DNA from: an uncultured Bacteroidales bacterium
GTDB taxonomy: Bacteria > Bacteroidota > Bacteroidia > Bacteroidales > F082
Direction of reading: 5' to 3'
Length of the DNA stretch: 64,000 nt
Assembly (NCBI GenBank): GCA_937926515.1
Contig: CALAZZ010000146.1
Span: forward strand, 1-64,000
Position 1 is the first letter of the stretch; every line of letters starts with the position of its first letter. A model generated the notes under the pieces. The model was not told the DNA's origin, made no database searches, and saw nothing but the letters and a program-made list of their open reading frames with translations. Of this stretch, positions 1-7,197 are shown one piece after another. A program made the translations under genes and the position numbers.

Positions 1-87
1 GGGCACATCGAAGGTTTCGGAGTACTGGGCTTGTAGGGCATTTGTTGCCATCAATGTCATGAGGATAATTGTAAATTGTAGTTTCAT
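1..87 (-). CDS. Secreted protein, N-terminal fragment (runs off window)
   Basis: Only the first 29 codons are inside the window; the rest lies to the left. The start is an ATG at 87. The fragment opens with Lys, then a hydrophobic run ending in ALQAQ, a typical Bacteroidota signal peptide with cleavage after AQ. The mature part begins YSETFDVP, a beginning seen in many large secreted or T9SS-exported proteins, but too little is visible to name a family. The upstream region (88-410) carries a -7 box, a strong dyad and a 21-bp-spaced direct repeat, so the gene is probably tightly regulated. A small open frame ends two bases before its ATG. Confidence 0.75.
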   Translation of the reverse strand, partial: MKLQFTIILMTLMATNALQAQYSETFDVP

Positions 88-89
88 AA

Positions 90-287
90 TTAGGTATTTA
101 ATTGATGATTAATGTAAGCTGTTTGATTGGTTTGCTTAAGCTGCTTTTGAAAATAGATTCTGGGTTTGTAGCAGTGATCTTGACAGCACCACAAGGCCAA
201 ATAAGCACTTACTTCCGGTTTTAAATAAATATTCGTTGTTATGCGGCATAGGTTGATGTGTGTGGCCTTCTCATTTGAAATTGACAA
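90..287 (-). CDS. Possible small Cys-rich leader ORF (TTG start)
   Basis: An open frame of up to 65 codons lies in the leader of the secreted-protein gene. It has no ATG; TTG at 287 is the best start. Its TAA stop (92-90) lies two bases before the next ATG, an arrangement that would allow translational coupling. The peptide contains the motif LWCCQDHCYKPRIYFQ, which is rich in Cys and His, plus a Lys/Gln-rich tail; no signal peptide is seen. It begins about 18 bases downstream of a dyad that resembles metal-repressor boxes, so a metal-linked role is imaginable. I do not recognise a family, and it may be chance coding in the leader. Confidence 0.3.
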   Translation of the reverse strand: MSISNEKATHINLCRITTNIYLKPEVSAYLALWCCQDHCYKPRIYFQKQLKQTNQTAYINHQLNT

Positions 288-304
288 GACGGTAAAAGCA
301 TGTG

Positions 305-327
305 TTATTTATATTCGTTCTAAATAA
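305..327. promoter_or_regulatory. Dyad operator candidate (metal-repressor-like box)
   Basis: This 23-bp imperfect palindrome has perfect 7-bp arms TTATTTA and TAAATAA around a 9-bp centre; 8 of 11 base pairs match. It lies about 10-30 bases downstream of the start site predicted from the -7 box at 344-351, a classical repressor position. AT-rich dyads of this shape resemble DtxR/IdeR/MntR-type operators; that assignment is inference. Confidence 0.45.
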
Positions 328-343
328 AAAATAAAACCTGCGG

Positions 344-351
344 CAAATGTA
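344..351 (-). promoter_or_regulatory. -7 box TACATTTG for the leftward secreted-protein gene
   Basis: Read on the minus strand this is TACATTTG, a match to the Bacteroidota -7 consensus TAnnTTTG. It predicts a start near 337 and a leader of about 250 nt before the ATG at 87. No good -33 TTTG is present at the usual distance, which fits a promoter needing an activator. Confidence 0.45.
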
Positions 352-375
352 CGATGGTAGATAGGGTCAAGTCTT

Positions 376-410
376 GTACTTTTCGAACAAAAGCTGGTAC
401 TTTTCGACCA
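376..410. promoter_or_regulatory. Direct repeat GTACTTTTCGA x2, 21-bp spacing
   Basis: The sequence GTACTTTTCGA occurs at 376 and again at 397, exactly 21 bp apart, or two helical turns. It lies just upstream of the predicted promoter at 344-351, about 40-73 bases before the expected start site. Such a pair is the usual layout for a dimeric activator; LytTR-type regulators use direct repeats with this spacing. The regulator is not visible here. Confidence 0.4.
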
Positions 411-413
411 TTT

Positions 414-469
414 TAGAAGTTAGAAATTAGAAGTTAGAAGTTAGAAGTTGGAAGTTGGAAGTTAGAAGT
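414..469. repeat. Tandem heptamer repeat, 8 units of TAGAAGT
   Basis: Eight consecutive 7-bp units run without indels: TAGAAGT, TAGAAAT, three TAGAAGT, two TGGAAGT and TAGAAGT. The array lies between the secreted-protein promoter and the 3' end of truC. No coding role is apparent. Confidence 0.85.
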
Positions 470-527
470 TGTCAATGCCTAAATAACGTTGACCGTTTTT
501 ACTTACTTATTACGCTCATAAAAAACG

Positions 528-1241
528 TTATTTCTTTAGGGATCTTGGCGATGAAGACCAGCCCATCAAAGCCAAAATTCGATCATAAGCTGGGTGAAAG
601 GGAGCTTCGATGTGCACGCTTGTGCCACTATATGGGTGGACAAAGCTGAGGCTGGATGCATGTAAAAGCATTTCGGTATGATTCCATTTTTCCTTGAAAA
701 GGCGGTTTTGTTTGTTGCAGCCATAGGGTCTGTCGCCAATGATGGGGTGCATGATGTGCGCAAAATGTTTCCTGATCTGGTGCATGCGACCGGTAACAGG
801 CTTCACCTCTACCAGCGAATATCGTGAAGTTTGAAAATTGCCTTGTGGCACCGGCAGCTCAGCAGTGCCGATTCGTTTGTAATTGGTGATGGCATTCTGG
901 CGTATTCCCTTGTCATTGGTGATGGGGTAATCAATGATTCCGCTTTCAGGGCAGTATCCACGCACGATGGCATGGTATGTTTTTTCAACCTGGCCATTCA
1001 TAAACTGCTGTTGCATCATGCTGTTTGTTTCCTTATCCAGCGCAAAAAGCAGCACACCGGCAGTTTTGCGGTCGAGGCGATGCACAGGGTAAACCCATTG
1101 CCCCAAGATGTTACGCAGCATCTGCTGAGCACTTTGAGGCGCATTTTTTGCCATAGCTGAAGGGTGCACAAGCAAGCCGTGGGGTTTGTTGATGGCTGCA
1201 AGGTGTTGGTCACGAAAAATGATCTGCAATTCAGAACCCAT
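528..1241 (-). CDS. truC: tRNA pseudouridine synthase TruC-like (RluA family)
   Basis: This RluA-family pseudouridine synthase has about 237 residues. The catalytic motif HRLDRKTAGVLLFA has the essential Asp at about residue 57, preceded by the NKPHGLLVHPS motif of the family. Length, the absence of an S4 domain and the overall motif pattern fit TruC, which makes pseudouridine 65 in some tRNAs; an RluA/RluD role is the alternative. The ATG at 1241 was preferred over a GTG three codons upstream because the conserved domain starts right after it. It follows the S46 peptidase gene on the same strand with a gap of about 108 bp. Confidence 0.85.
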   Translation of the reverse strand: MGSELQIIFRDQHLAAINKPHGLLVHPSAMAKNAPQSAQQMLRNILGQWVYPVHRLDRKTAGVLLFALDKETNSMMQQQFMNGQVEKTYHAIVRGYCPESGIIDYPITNDKGIRQNAITNYKRIGTAELPVPQGNFQTSRYSLVEVKPVTGRMHQIRKHFAHIMHPIIGDRPYGCNKQNRLFKEKWNHTEMLLHASSLSFVHPYSGTSVHIEAPFHPAYDRILALMGWSSSPRSLKK

Positions 1242-1349
1242 GATACGCACGTTTCACACCCAATCCACCCTGGCCGGGCTGGAACTGATTACAGCCTTGC
1301 TGCCATCATTTTTGATTGGGTTAAGTTTCTTTGTGGGATGGAAATGGCA

Positions 1350-3551
1350 TTATATGCTCATCTCTTCTTCCTGCTCCTTTTTCTGGGGCTGGCTTTTTCC
1401 CACAATCTTCATTTCGTTGATCAGGCGCCTGGCATTGGCAAACTTATCCACGATGAGCAGTATGTACCGTGCATCCACACTTATGGTGCGTTGCACTTCT
1501 GCCTCATAGGCGATGTCGCCACTCATGGCTTCCCAGTTGCCGTCGAAGGCAAGACCCACCAGATGTCCCTTCCCATTAATCACCGGGCTGCCTGAGTTGC
1601 CACCAGTGATGTCGTGATTGGTAAGGAAATTCACTGTCATGGTGCCATCAGTGTTTCCATACGGGCCATACTCCTGGCTGGCAATGATCTCTTTCAACCT
1701 GTCCGGCACTTCGAACTCCCTTTTGGATGGGTCTTCCTTCTCCAGTATTCCATTGGTGGTGGTGAAGTAGTTATAGTGTACCGCATCAGCCGGAAAGTAG
1801 TCTTGCACCGTACCATAAGTGATGCGCATGGTAGAGTTGGCATTTGGATAATAGTTCATGTGAGGATTCATGGCCAAAAGACCTGCCATAAACAAGCGGT
1901 TGCCTTTTCGGAGCTGTTCATTGGCCTCAATAATGTTCTTGTTCAACTCACTATGCCATTCATTGAATGTGCGCACCAGCTCAAAGGCAGGATCGCGTCG
2001 TATGTGTTTTGATTTTGGCTGATCGAGCAGCTTTGAAACCTCATCAGCGGAACTAAAGGAAGTACGGCTGAATATTCGATCGGCAATTCGGTTGAAATCA
2101 TTCTTGTTGCGCTCAACCAACTGCCTGAAATCAGGTGGCTGATGCCATGCTGGTACGTTATCATGATACATTTCAAGCATGGAAGCAAGCATGGCCCGGT
2201 CGATCCCAATGTCATAATTCTTAAAATGACTTTCAACACTGCGCTTAAGTCTGTCCAGCTCTCTCTCAATTACTTTTTGATCTGAATCTTTATCTGCCAG
2301 CAACTCAGACAAACGGTTAAAGCGGTTTGCAAAAAACAGGATTTCACTTCCACGTGCAATGGCTTCGCTGTAGAAGATACGTGCCAGGTTATATTCAGCC
2401 AGGGTATGATAAGCATCTTCAATGACCGAAAGAGCTTCACCGTATTTATTTGCCTCCCCAGGATTGCCTTCAAGCCAGGTTGAAAATTCAGCTTCGATGG
2501 TTTCCTTCTTATCAGCTACCTTGAGTCGTTTCAACCCCCGTGTCTGTCCTATATAATATTTCCAATAATTGGAAACCCCTGAATATTTCGAAGCATATTG
2601 CAACCTGGTTTTTTCATTGGCATCCATCCCTTCTCTCATAATGCGCAATTTTTCCTCACGAATATTCACAATGGTCATATTTGTCTGATCCACGGCCAGC
2701 TTCACACCCCATGAACTGAGATATCGGTCGGTTCTGCCAGGATATCCCATGATCATTGTAAAATCACCTTTTTCAATGCCGTCAATGGAGATGGGAAGAA
2801 AATGTTTCGGCTTAAATGGCACATTCTGAGTGCTGTATTCAGCCGCTTTATTCACAGAATCAGCATAGACCCTGAAGAATGAAAAATCACCGGTCTGACG
2901 AGGCCACATCCAGTTGTCGGTGTCGGCACCAAATTTCCCGATGGCTTCGGGAGGTGTACCCACCAACCGGATATCGCGGAATATTTCATGCATAAGCAAA
3001 TAAAACTCATTGCCTTCGTAGAAGTCCCTTACACCGGCAATATAGCTGTTGTCATTGGTTGCCTCATCAACGATTGCTTTCTTATTCTTGTCAATTAAAT
3101 TATTACGTTCTTTTTCGGTCATCTCATCCATTACACCTTCCAAAACCTGATCAGTAACACGCTTATAATCAACCAGAAACCGGACCGTAAGGCCGGGAAC
3201 AGGTATTTCATCTTCAAAGGATTCTGCCCAAAAGCCATTGGTAAGATAATCGTTCTGAACTGTGCTGATGCGCTGGATGGAGCCATAACCACAATGATGA
3301 TTGGTGAGTAAAAGGCCTTTGTCTGAAACGATCTCGCCGGTGCAGCCACCTCCAAAAATTACGATGGCATCACTAATGCTTGGTTCGTCCAGGCTGAAAA
3401 TCTGTTCGGCATTTAATTCGAGCCCAAGCTCTTGCATATCATGCAGTATGAGTTGCTCGATATACATGGGAATCCACATCCCTTCATCTGCCTTGCTTAT
3501 GATGGGATTTACCAGTAACAGCAGTAACAGAATAGTTAGTATTCTTCTCAT
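1350..3551 (-). CDS. S46 family dipeptidyl-peptidase, DPP7-like
   Basis: This 733-residue exported serine peptidase of family S46 has a signal peptide (MRRILTILLLLLLV onward, probably cleaved near ISKA). S46 enzymes remove N-terminal dipeptides in the periplasm, supporting growth on peptides. The catalytic His lies in LLTNHHCGYG (residues 81-90), the Asp in the DNWMWPRQTGDF region and the Ser at about 653 in GGNSGSPV. In this family the residue 18 positions after the catalytic Ser sets P1 specificity: Arg in DPP11 (acidic P1), Gly in DPP7 (bulky hydrophobic P1). Here the motif is LAFDGNWE with Gly at about 671, so DPP7-like specificity is predicted. The C-terminus is charged (KKEQEEE). Confidence 0.93.
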   Translation of the reverse strand: MRRILTILLLLLLVNPIISKADEGMWIPMYIEQLILHDMQELGLELNAEQIFSLDEPSISDAIVIFGGGCTGEIVSDKGLLLTNHHCGYGSIQRISTVQNDYLTNGFWAESFEDEIPVPGLTVRFLVDYKRVTDQVLEGVMDEMTEKERNNLIDKNKKAIVDEATNDNSYIAGVRDFYEGNEFYLLMHEIFRDIRLVGTPPEAIGKFGADTDNWMWPRQTGDFSFFRVYADSVNKAAEYSTQNVPFKPKHFLPISIDGIEKGDFTMIMGYPGRTDRYLSSWGVKLAVDQTNMTIVNIREEKLRIMREGMDANEKTRLQYASKYSGVSNYWKYYIGQTRGLKRLKVADKKETIEAEFSTWLEGNPGEANKYGEALSVIEDAYHTLAEYNLARIFYSEAIARGSEILFFANRFNRLSELLADKDSDQKVIERELDRLKRSVESHFKNYDIGIDRAMLASMLEMYHDNVPAWHQPPDFRQLVERNKNDFNRIADRIFSRTSFSSADEVSKLLDQPKSKHIRRDPAFELVRTFNEWHSELNKNIIEANEQLRKGNRLFMAGLLAMNPHMNYYPNANSTMRITYGTVQDYFPADAVHYNYFTTTNGILEKEDPSKREFEVPDRLKEIIASQEYGPYGNTDGTMTVNFLTNHDITGGNSGSPVINGKGHLVGLAFDGNWEAMSGDIAYEAEVQRTISVDARYILLIVDKFANARRLINEMKIVGKSQPQKKEQEEEMSI

Positions 3552-3976
3552 AAATAACGAATTAATAGTTTAACTTGGTTTGTCTGAACTCATCCAGATT
3601 GAATGTGTACAAATTTACATAAAAACAGCGAAATCATATCAGTTTATTGATGTTGAACCCATTCTAAATAAATGAGATTTTTGACGGATTTAATTTCATT
3701 TCGTAAACATGTCTAATGCATTTCTTTGAATTGGTTAATCCAGTTATAAAAAAATCGATCTAATCATAATAAATTCATTATAAGCTTCTTGTAAGATAGA
3801 CAAAACAGATTCCGGCTTGGTTAGGATGTATTTTTCTTGCCAGATTTAAAAAAAATGACTTATTTCGTCCCCGTTTCCTTTATCAGGTAACCCAATCAGC
3901 GAATGATTTTTAAACCGAAGTTAGTGCTGGTATATTTATCAGTGCACTGAAAACTAATTGCATACACTAAAGAACT
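3552..3976. other. Divergent intergenic region, S46 peptidase / AbgT
   Basis: This 425-bp AT-rich region separates two divergent genes and must hold both promoters. One -7 match for the leftward gene is listed separately. No RNA gene, small ORF with support, or obvious riboswitch fold was seen. Confidence 0.6.
3610..3617 (-). promoter_or_regulatory. -7 box TAAATTTG upstream of the S46 peptidase
   Basis: On the minus strand the sequence reads TAAATTTG, matching TAnnTTTG. It would start transcription near 3603, giving a leader of about 50 nt before the ATG at 3551. The -33 element is weak. Confidence 0.4.
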
Positions 3977-5554
3977 ATGACAGAGAAAAAAGAAAAAAAG
4001 AAGTCTGATTTTTTTAAGCGCATGCTCGATAAAGTTGAGGTTGTGGGCAACAAATTACCGCAACCAGTTACTTTGTTTGCGATGTTGATGGCGATCACTT
4101 TGATACTCTCCTGGATATTCGGAGGTATAGCTGTAGACCATCCTGGAAAGGCGGCAGGCCTGCTGGACCGCGATGGGAACCCTGTTGACACCATTGAAGT
4201 GATCAACTTACTGTCGCGCGATGGCTTTCAAATGATCATGACCAAGATGGTTTCAACCTTTGCGATGTTTCCTCCACTGGGCCTTGTATTGGTGGTGATG
4301 CTGGGGATAGGTGTGGCTGAATATACAGGTATGATATCGGTAGGCTTGCGTCTTTTTGTGTCGAAAGTTCCACGGTCGATCATCACTTTTTCCATCGTAG
4401 TGGCAGGTATGGCCAGTTCGGTAGCTGCTGATGCAGGCTATGTGGTACTCATTCCTTTGGGCGGAGCCATATTTATGGGTATGGGGAGGCACCCGCTCGC
4501 GGGTATAGGAGCTGCTTTTGCCGGCGTATCGGGTGGTTTTGGAGCAAACTTCCTGCCAACAGGACTTGACCCTATGATCGCGGCCTTTACTGAGCCGGCA
4601 GCACAGATCATTGACCCTGAGTATACTGTGAACCCCCTGTCAAACTATTACCTCATGGCTGCCTCAGTACCCCTGATCGGACTCGCAGGCACCTGGATCA
4701 CAGAAAAAATACTGGTTCCGCGCCTGGGGCCTTACAAACCGGGGTCTGACGTTCAGATCGAAAAGGATAAACCCATCACCAAGCAGGAACGTAAAGCACT
4801 GAAATGGTCATTTATTGCCACAATGGCTGTACTGGGACTGGTGTTTCTCACCATTATTCCAGCTGATGGACTGCTGCGCGGTGAGATTGATCCGGAATCG
4901 GGTGTGCGCAGCATGCGTCCATTTTATGATTCATTGGTGCCCATCATGTTTATTGTGTTCTTTATCGCAGGGCTGGTGTACGGCATCGTGGCCAAAACCA
5001 TTAGATCTGACAAGGATGTTGCAGACATGACCGCCAAAAGCATGTCGACCATGGGCATGTATATTGTGATCGCCTTTGTGGCAGCACAATTTGTGGCCTA
5101 TTTCAACTGGTCGCACCTGGGAAGTGTTCTTGCGGTGAAGGGTTCTGACGGACTGAGAGCGATCGGCTTTACGGGAGGGCCCTTGCTGGTTGCATTTATT
5201 ATCGTTTCATCCCTTGTCAATTTGATCATGGGCAGTGCATCTGCCAAATGGGCTTTGCTGGCACCTATATTCGTTCCCATGCTTATGCTGATGGGTTTTT
5301 CACCTGAAACCACACAGGCTGCCTATCGTATCGGCGACTCCTACTCTAATATTTTGACACCCCTTCTGCCCTATTTTCCGCTTGTGATCGTATTTGCACA
5401 GAAATATGTCAAAGATGTTGGGATTGGAACGCTCATCTCTATGATGCTTCCGTTTGCAATCGCTTTCGCCGTGGTGAGAATACCCATGCTTTTGCTATGG
5501 ATATGGGCAGGGCTGCCACTGGGCATAGAAGGGCCGATATACTATATGCCTTAA
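3977..5554 (+). CDS. AbgT family transporter
   Basis: This 525-residue inner membrane protein belongs to the AbgT family. It has a short Lys-rich cytoplasmic N-terminus, then many hydrophobic segments. Family signatures include VGNKLPQPVTLFA near the N-terminus, SSVAADAGYVVLIPLGGAIF in the middle and GSASAKWALLAPIFVPM near residue 430. Family members take up p-aminobenzoyl-glutamate (a folate breakdown product) or, as in MtrF and YdaH, export sulfonamides using the proton gradient; the sequence does not decide which. The gene stands alone, divergent from the S46 peptidase, and is followed by a strong terminator. With the peptidase nearby, a role in taking up small peptide-like molecules is possible. 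Confidence 0.9.
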   Translation: MTEKKEKKKSDFFKRMLDKVEVVGNKLPQPVTLFAMLMAITLILSWIFGGIAVDHPGKAAGLLDRDGNPVDTIEVINLLSRDGFQMIMTKMVSTFAMFPPLGLVLVVMLGIGVAEYTGMISVGLRLFVSKVPRSIITFSIVVAGMASSVAADAGYVVLIPLGGAIFMGMGRHPLAGIGAAFAGVSGGFGANFLPTGLDPMIAAFTEPAAQIIDPEYTVNPLSNYYLMAASVPLIGLAGTWITEKILVPRLGPYKPGSDVQIEKDKPITKQERKALKWSFIATMAVLGLVFLTIIPADGLLRGEIDPESGVRSMRPFYDSLVPIMFIVFFIAGLVYGIVAKTIRSDKDVADMTAKSMSTMGMYIVIAFVAAQFVAYFNWSHLGSVLAVKGSDGLRAIGFTGGPLLVAFIIVSSLVNLIMGSASAKWALLAPIFVPMLMLMGFSPETTQAAYRIGDSYSNILTPLLPYFPLVIVFAQKYVKDVGIGTLISMMLPFAIAFAVVRIPMLLLWIWAGLPLGIEGPIYYMP

Positions 5555-5605
5555 ACTAGTCCTAAGGTTTAGGAAACCTGATAAAATCGTGTTAATTCCA
5601 TGTCT

Positions 5606-5648
5606 ATCCCCTGTCGGAGTATTTTCGGCAGGGGATTATTTTTTTTTG
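5606..5648 (+). terminator. Rho-independent terminator after the AbgT gene
   Basis: A perfect 8-bp stem (ATCCCCTG at 5606-5613 with CAGGGGAT at 5629-5636) is followed on the plus strand by a T-rich run to about 5647. It lies about 50 bp past the stop. There is no T-run on the other side, so it acts on the plus strand only. Confidence 0.85.
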
Positions 5649-5661
5649 CATGAGACAGGTG

Positions 5662-6102
5662 TTATTTGTTAGCATACTGATATCGCCTGACCCTGTAAGC
5701 GCAGTCACCCACATGAGGCTCTACTGGGATGGTAAAGCCCAGCGAGGGCATCTGATCCGATACTTTCTCAAGACGAACCAGCATACCCGGGGGTACGATC
5801 ACTGTCATACCAATATCGCTTCCGGGTGGCACACACATACTGCTACCTCCTTTGTACCAGATATCGAGTGGTTGAATACCTGCCTCAAGAAGGGCCTTGA
5901 TGATGACTGTTTCATCAAAATCATAAGGTGTTTCATCGTCAAACTCATAAACATAGTATACCCCGTCAGGATATTCATACATTTTAGAAGCATGGTCTTC
6001 CATTGTGACTACAGGTTCAGCAGTCGATTGGGTTTTCTGGGTACGGCATGAAATTGACATGACCACCAACAATAACATCAAAGTTTTCAGGCTTATATTC
6101 AT
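5662..6102 (-). CDS. Hypothetical lipoprotein
   Basis: This gene encodes about 146 residues of unknown function. The start is the ATG at 6102; a longer frame exists only from a TTG further upstream. The N-terminus is a lipoprotein signal: MNISLKTLMLLLVVMSISC, with the lipid-modified Cys at residue 19. The mature protein is acidic near the start and has a GGSSMCVPPGSDIGMTVIVP stretch and two Cys near the C-terminus. A -7 box at 6125-6132 supports the chosen start. It lies downstream of the helix-hairpin-helix gene on the same strand. I do not recognise a domain family. Confidence 0.7.
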   Translation of the reverse strand: MNISLKTLMLLLVVMSISCRTQKTQSTAEPVVTMEDHASKMYEYPDGVYYVYEFDDETPYDFDETVIIKALLEAGIQPLDIWYKGGSSMCVPPGSDIGMTVIVPPGMLVRLEKVSDQMPSLGFTIPVEPHVGDCAYRVRRYQYANK

Positions 6103-6124
6103 CGGGTGTGTGTTTGGTGAAATG

Positions 6125-6132
6125 CAAATGTA
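6125..6132 (-). promoter_or_regulatory. -7 box TACATTTG before the lipoprotein gene
   Basis: The minus strand reads TACATTTG, matching TAnnTTTG. Transcription from about 6118 would give a leader of about 16 nt, supporting the ATG at 6102. Confidence 0.35.
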
Positions 6133-6161
6133 ATAAAATGATGCTTTGGAGTTAGCAAAGT

Positions 6162-7133
6162 TCAATCAAAATCAAGGTAGGGTTGCAGCCGGGCATGTAA
6201 AAGGGTGTCAGCACCGGGAATACTCACCAATTCGTCCCATGATTTTATCATCCCGCGTCTTTCACGATAATTCACTATTAACCTGGTGAGTTCAAAGCTG
6301 ATATATGGATGTTTCAATAGTTCTGAAAACTCTTCCTTGTTAATTTCGATCCGGTTCAATAAGGTGGAGTCAATTGTGATATAGGTCTGAAATGCCTGAA
6401 GCCGTGCACTATCCATACGATAAACCTCCAATAACTGCTTCCTATTAATAAAACCCCCAAGTATATCGCGATATTGAATTATTCGCTGTGCATACCATTG
6501 GCCTACCTGAGGTAGTTGAATCAGATCATCCATAGATGCAGAATTAATATCAACAACCGGAATGGAAGGCTTCTCATCCTTAAGCTCCTCGTGTTTAGCC
6601 AGATCTTCCGATGGAGTGCCTATGGGTTTGTCAACAGAGGGTATGACAATATAAGGCTCCAACACTTTGTATTCGGCATCCGTGATGGAATATATCTTTC
6701 TGAGGTCTTCCTTTCTAAAAAACTTGCCTCCACTTCTTTCATAGTTTTTTATCATCCTGATCTGATGGTCTGCCATGCCCAGCCTTTTCCATTCAGTCTC
6801 AGGCAACATATTTGGATTGAAGGGGAAAAGGTTAAACTTAATCTCCAATGCTGACTCATCCGGGTTGGCAAAATCAAATTCCTTTGTTGCCGCTGCCACG
6901 GAATCAGCATAATTAATCTCAGCATAATATTGATTTATGAGTGAGTCGAGGGTGCTGAAATCCCATTGTGGTTTTCTGGTATACAATTCAGGAAAGAAGT
7001 TTATGCTGAGCACAATGAGCATCATCAGCACGATAGCAATAATTGCGATTTGTTCCTTGACGGAGAAATCCAATAGATATTTGATATGTTGTTTGAAGCG
7101 GGACAAAACTCTGTGGAACCAAAAATACAACAA
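6162..7133 (-). CDS. Membrane-anchored helix-hairpin-helix protein (ComEA-like)
   Basis: This protein of about 323 residues has one transmembrane helix (residues 28-46, IAIIAIVLMMLIVLSINFF) followed by an extracytoplasmic part with three helix-hairpin-helix-like repeats. The clearest is DINSASMDDLIQLPQVG (about residues 195-212), which is typical of ComEA-type DNA-binding domains; the last is at the C-terminus (SIPGADTLLHARL). ComEA proteins bind incoming DNA during transformation, but Bacteroidota carry several such proteins of unproven role. No ATG precedes the membrane helix, so a TTG at 7133 (or the next codon, also TTG) is the likely start; this is the weakest part of the call. Confidence 0.78.
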   Translation of the reverse strand: MLYFWFHRVLSRFKQHIKYLLDFSVKEQIAIIAIVLMMLIVLSINFFPELYTRKPQWDFSTLDSLINQYYAEINYADSVAAATKEFDFANPDESALEIKFNLFPFNPNMLPETEWKRLGMADHQIRMIKNYERSGGKFFRKEDLRKIYSITDAEYKVLEPYIVIPSVDKPIGTPSEDLAKHEELKDEKPSIPVVDINSASMDDLIQLPQVGQWYAQRIIQYRDILGGFINRKQLLEVYRMDSARLQAFQTYITIDSTLLNRIEINKEEFSELLKHPYISFELTRLIVNYRERRGMIKSWDELVSIPGADTLLHARLQPYLDFD

Positions 7134-7197
7134 TGCATTACAATTGCAATATGTGGTATTGTATTTTCAATTTTTGCAGCACATCCATCGGGGGTTA

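Noticed and set aside
831..1595. Open frames antisense to truC and the S46 peptidase
   Set aside because: The minus-strand proteins have clear family motifs through the same bases; the antisense frames have none.
5606..5648. Treating the AbgT terminator as bidirectional
   Set aside because: On the minus strand no T-run follows the stem.
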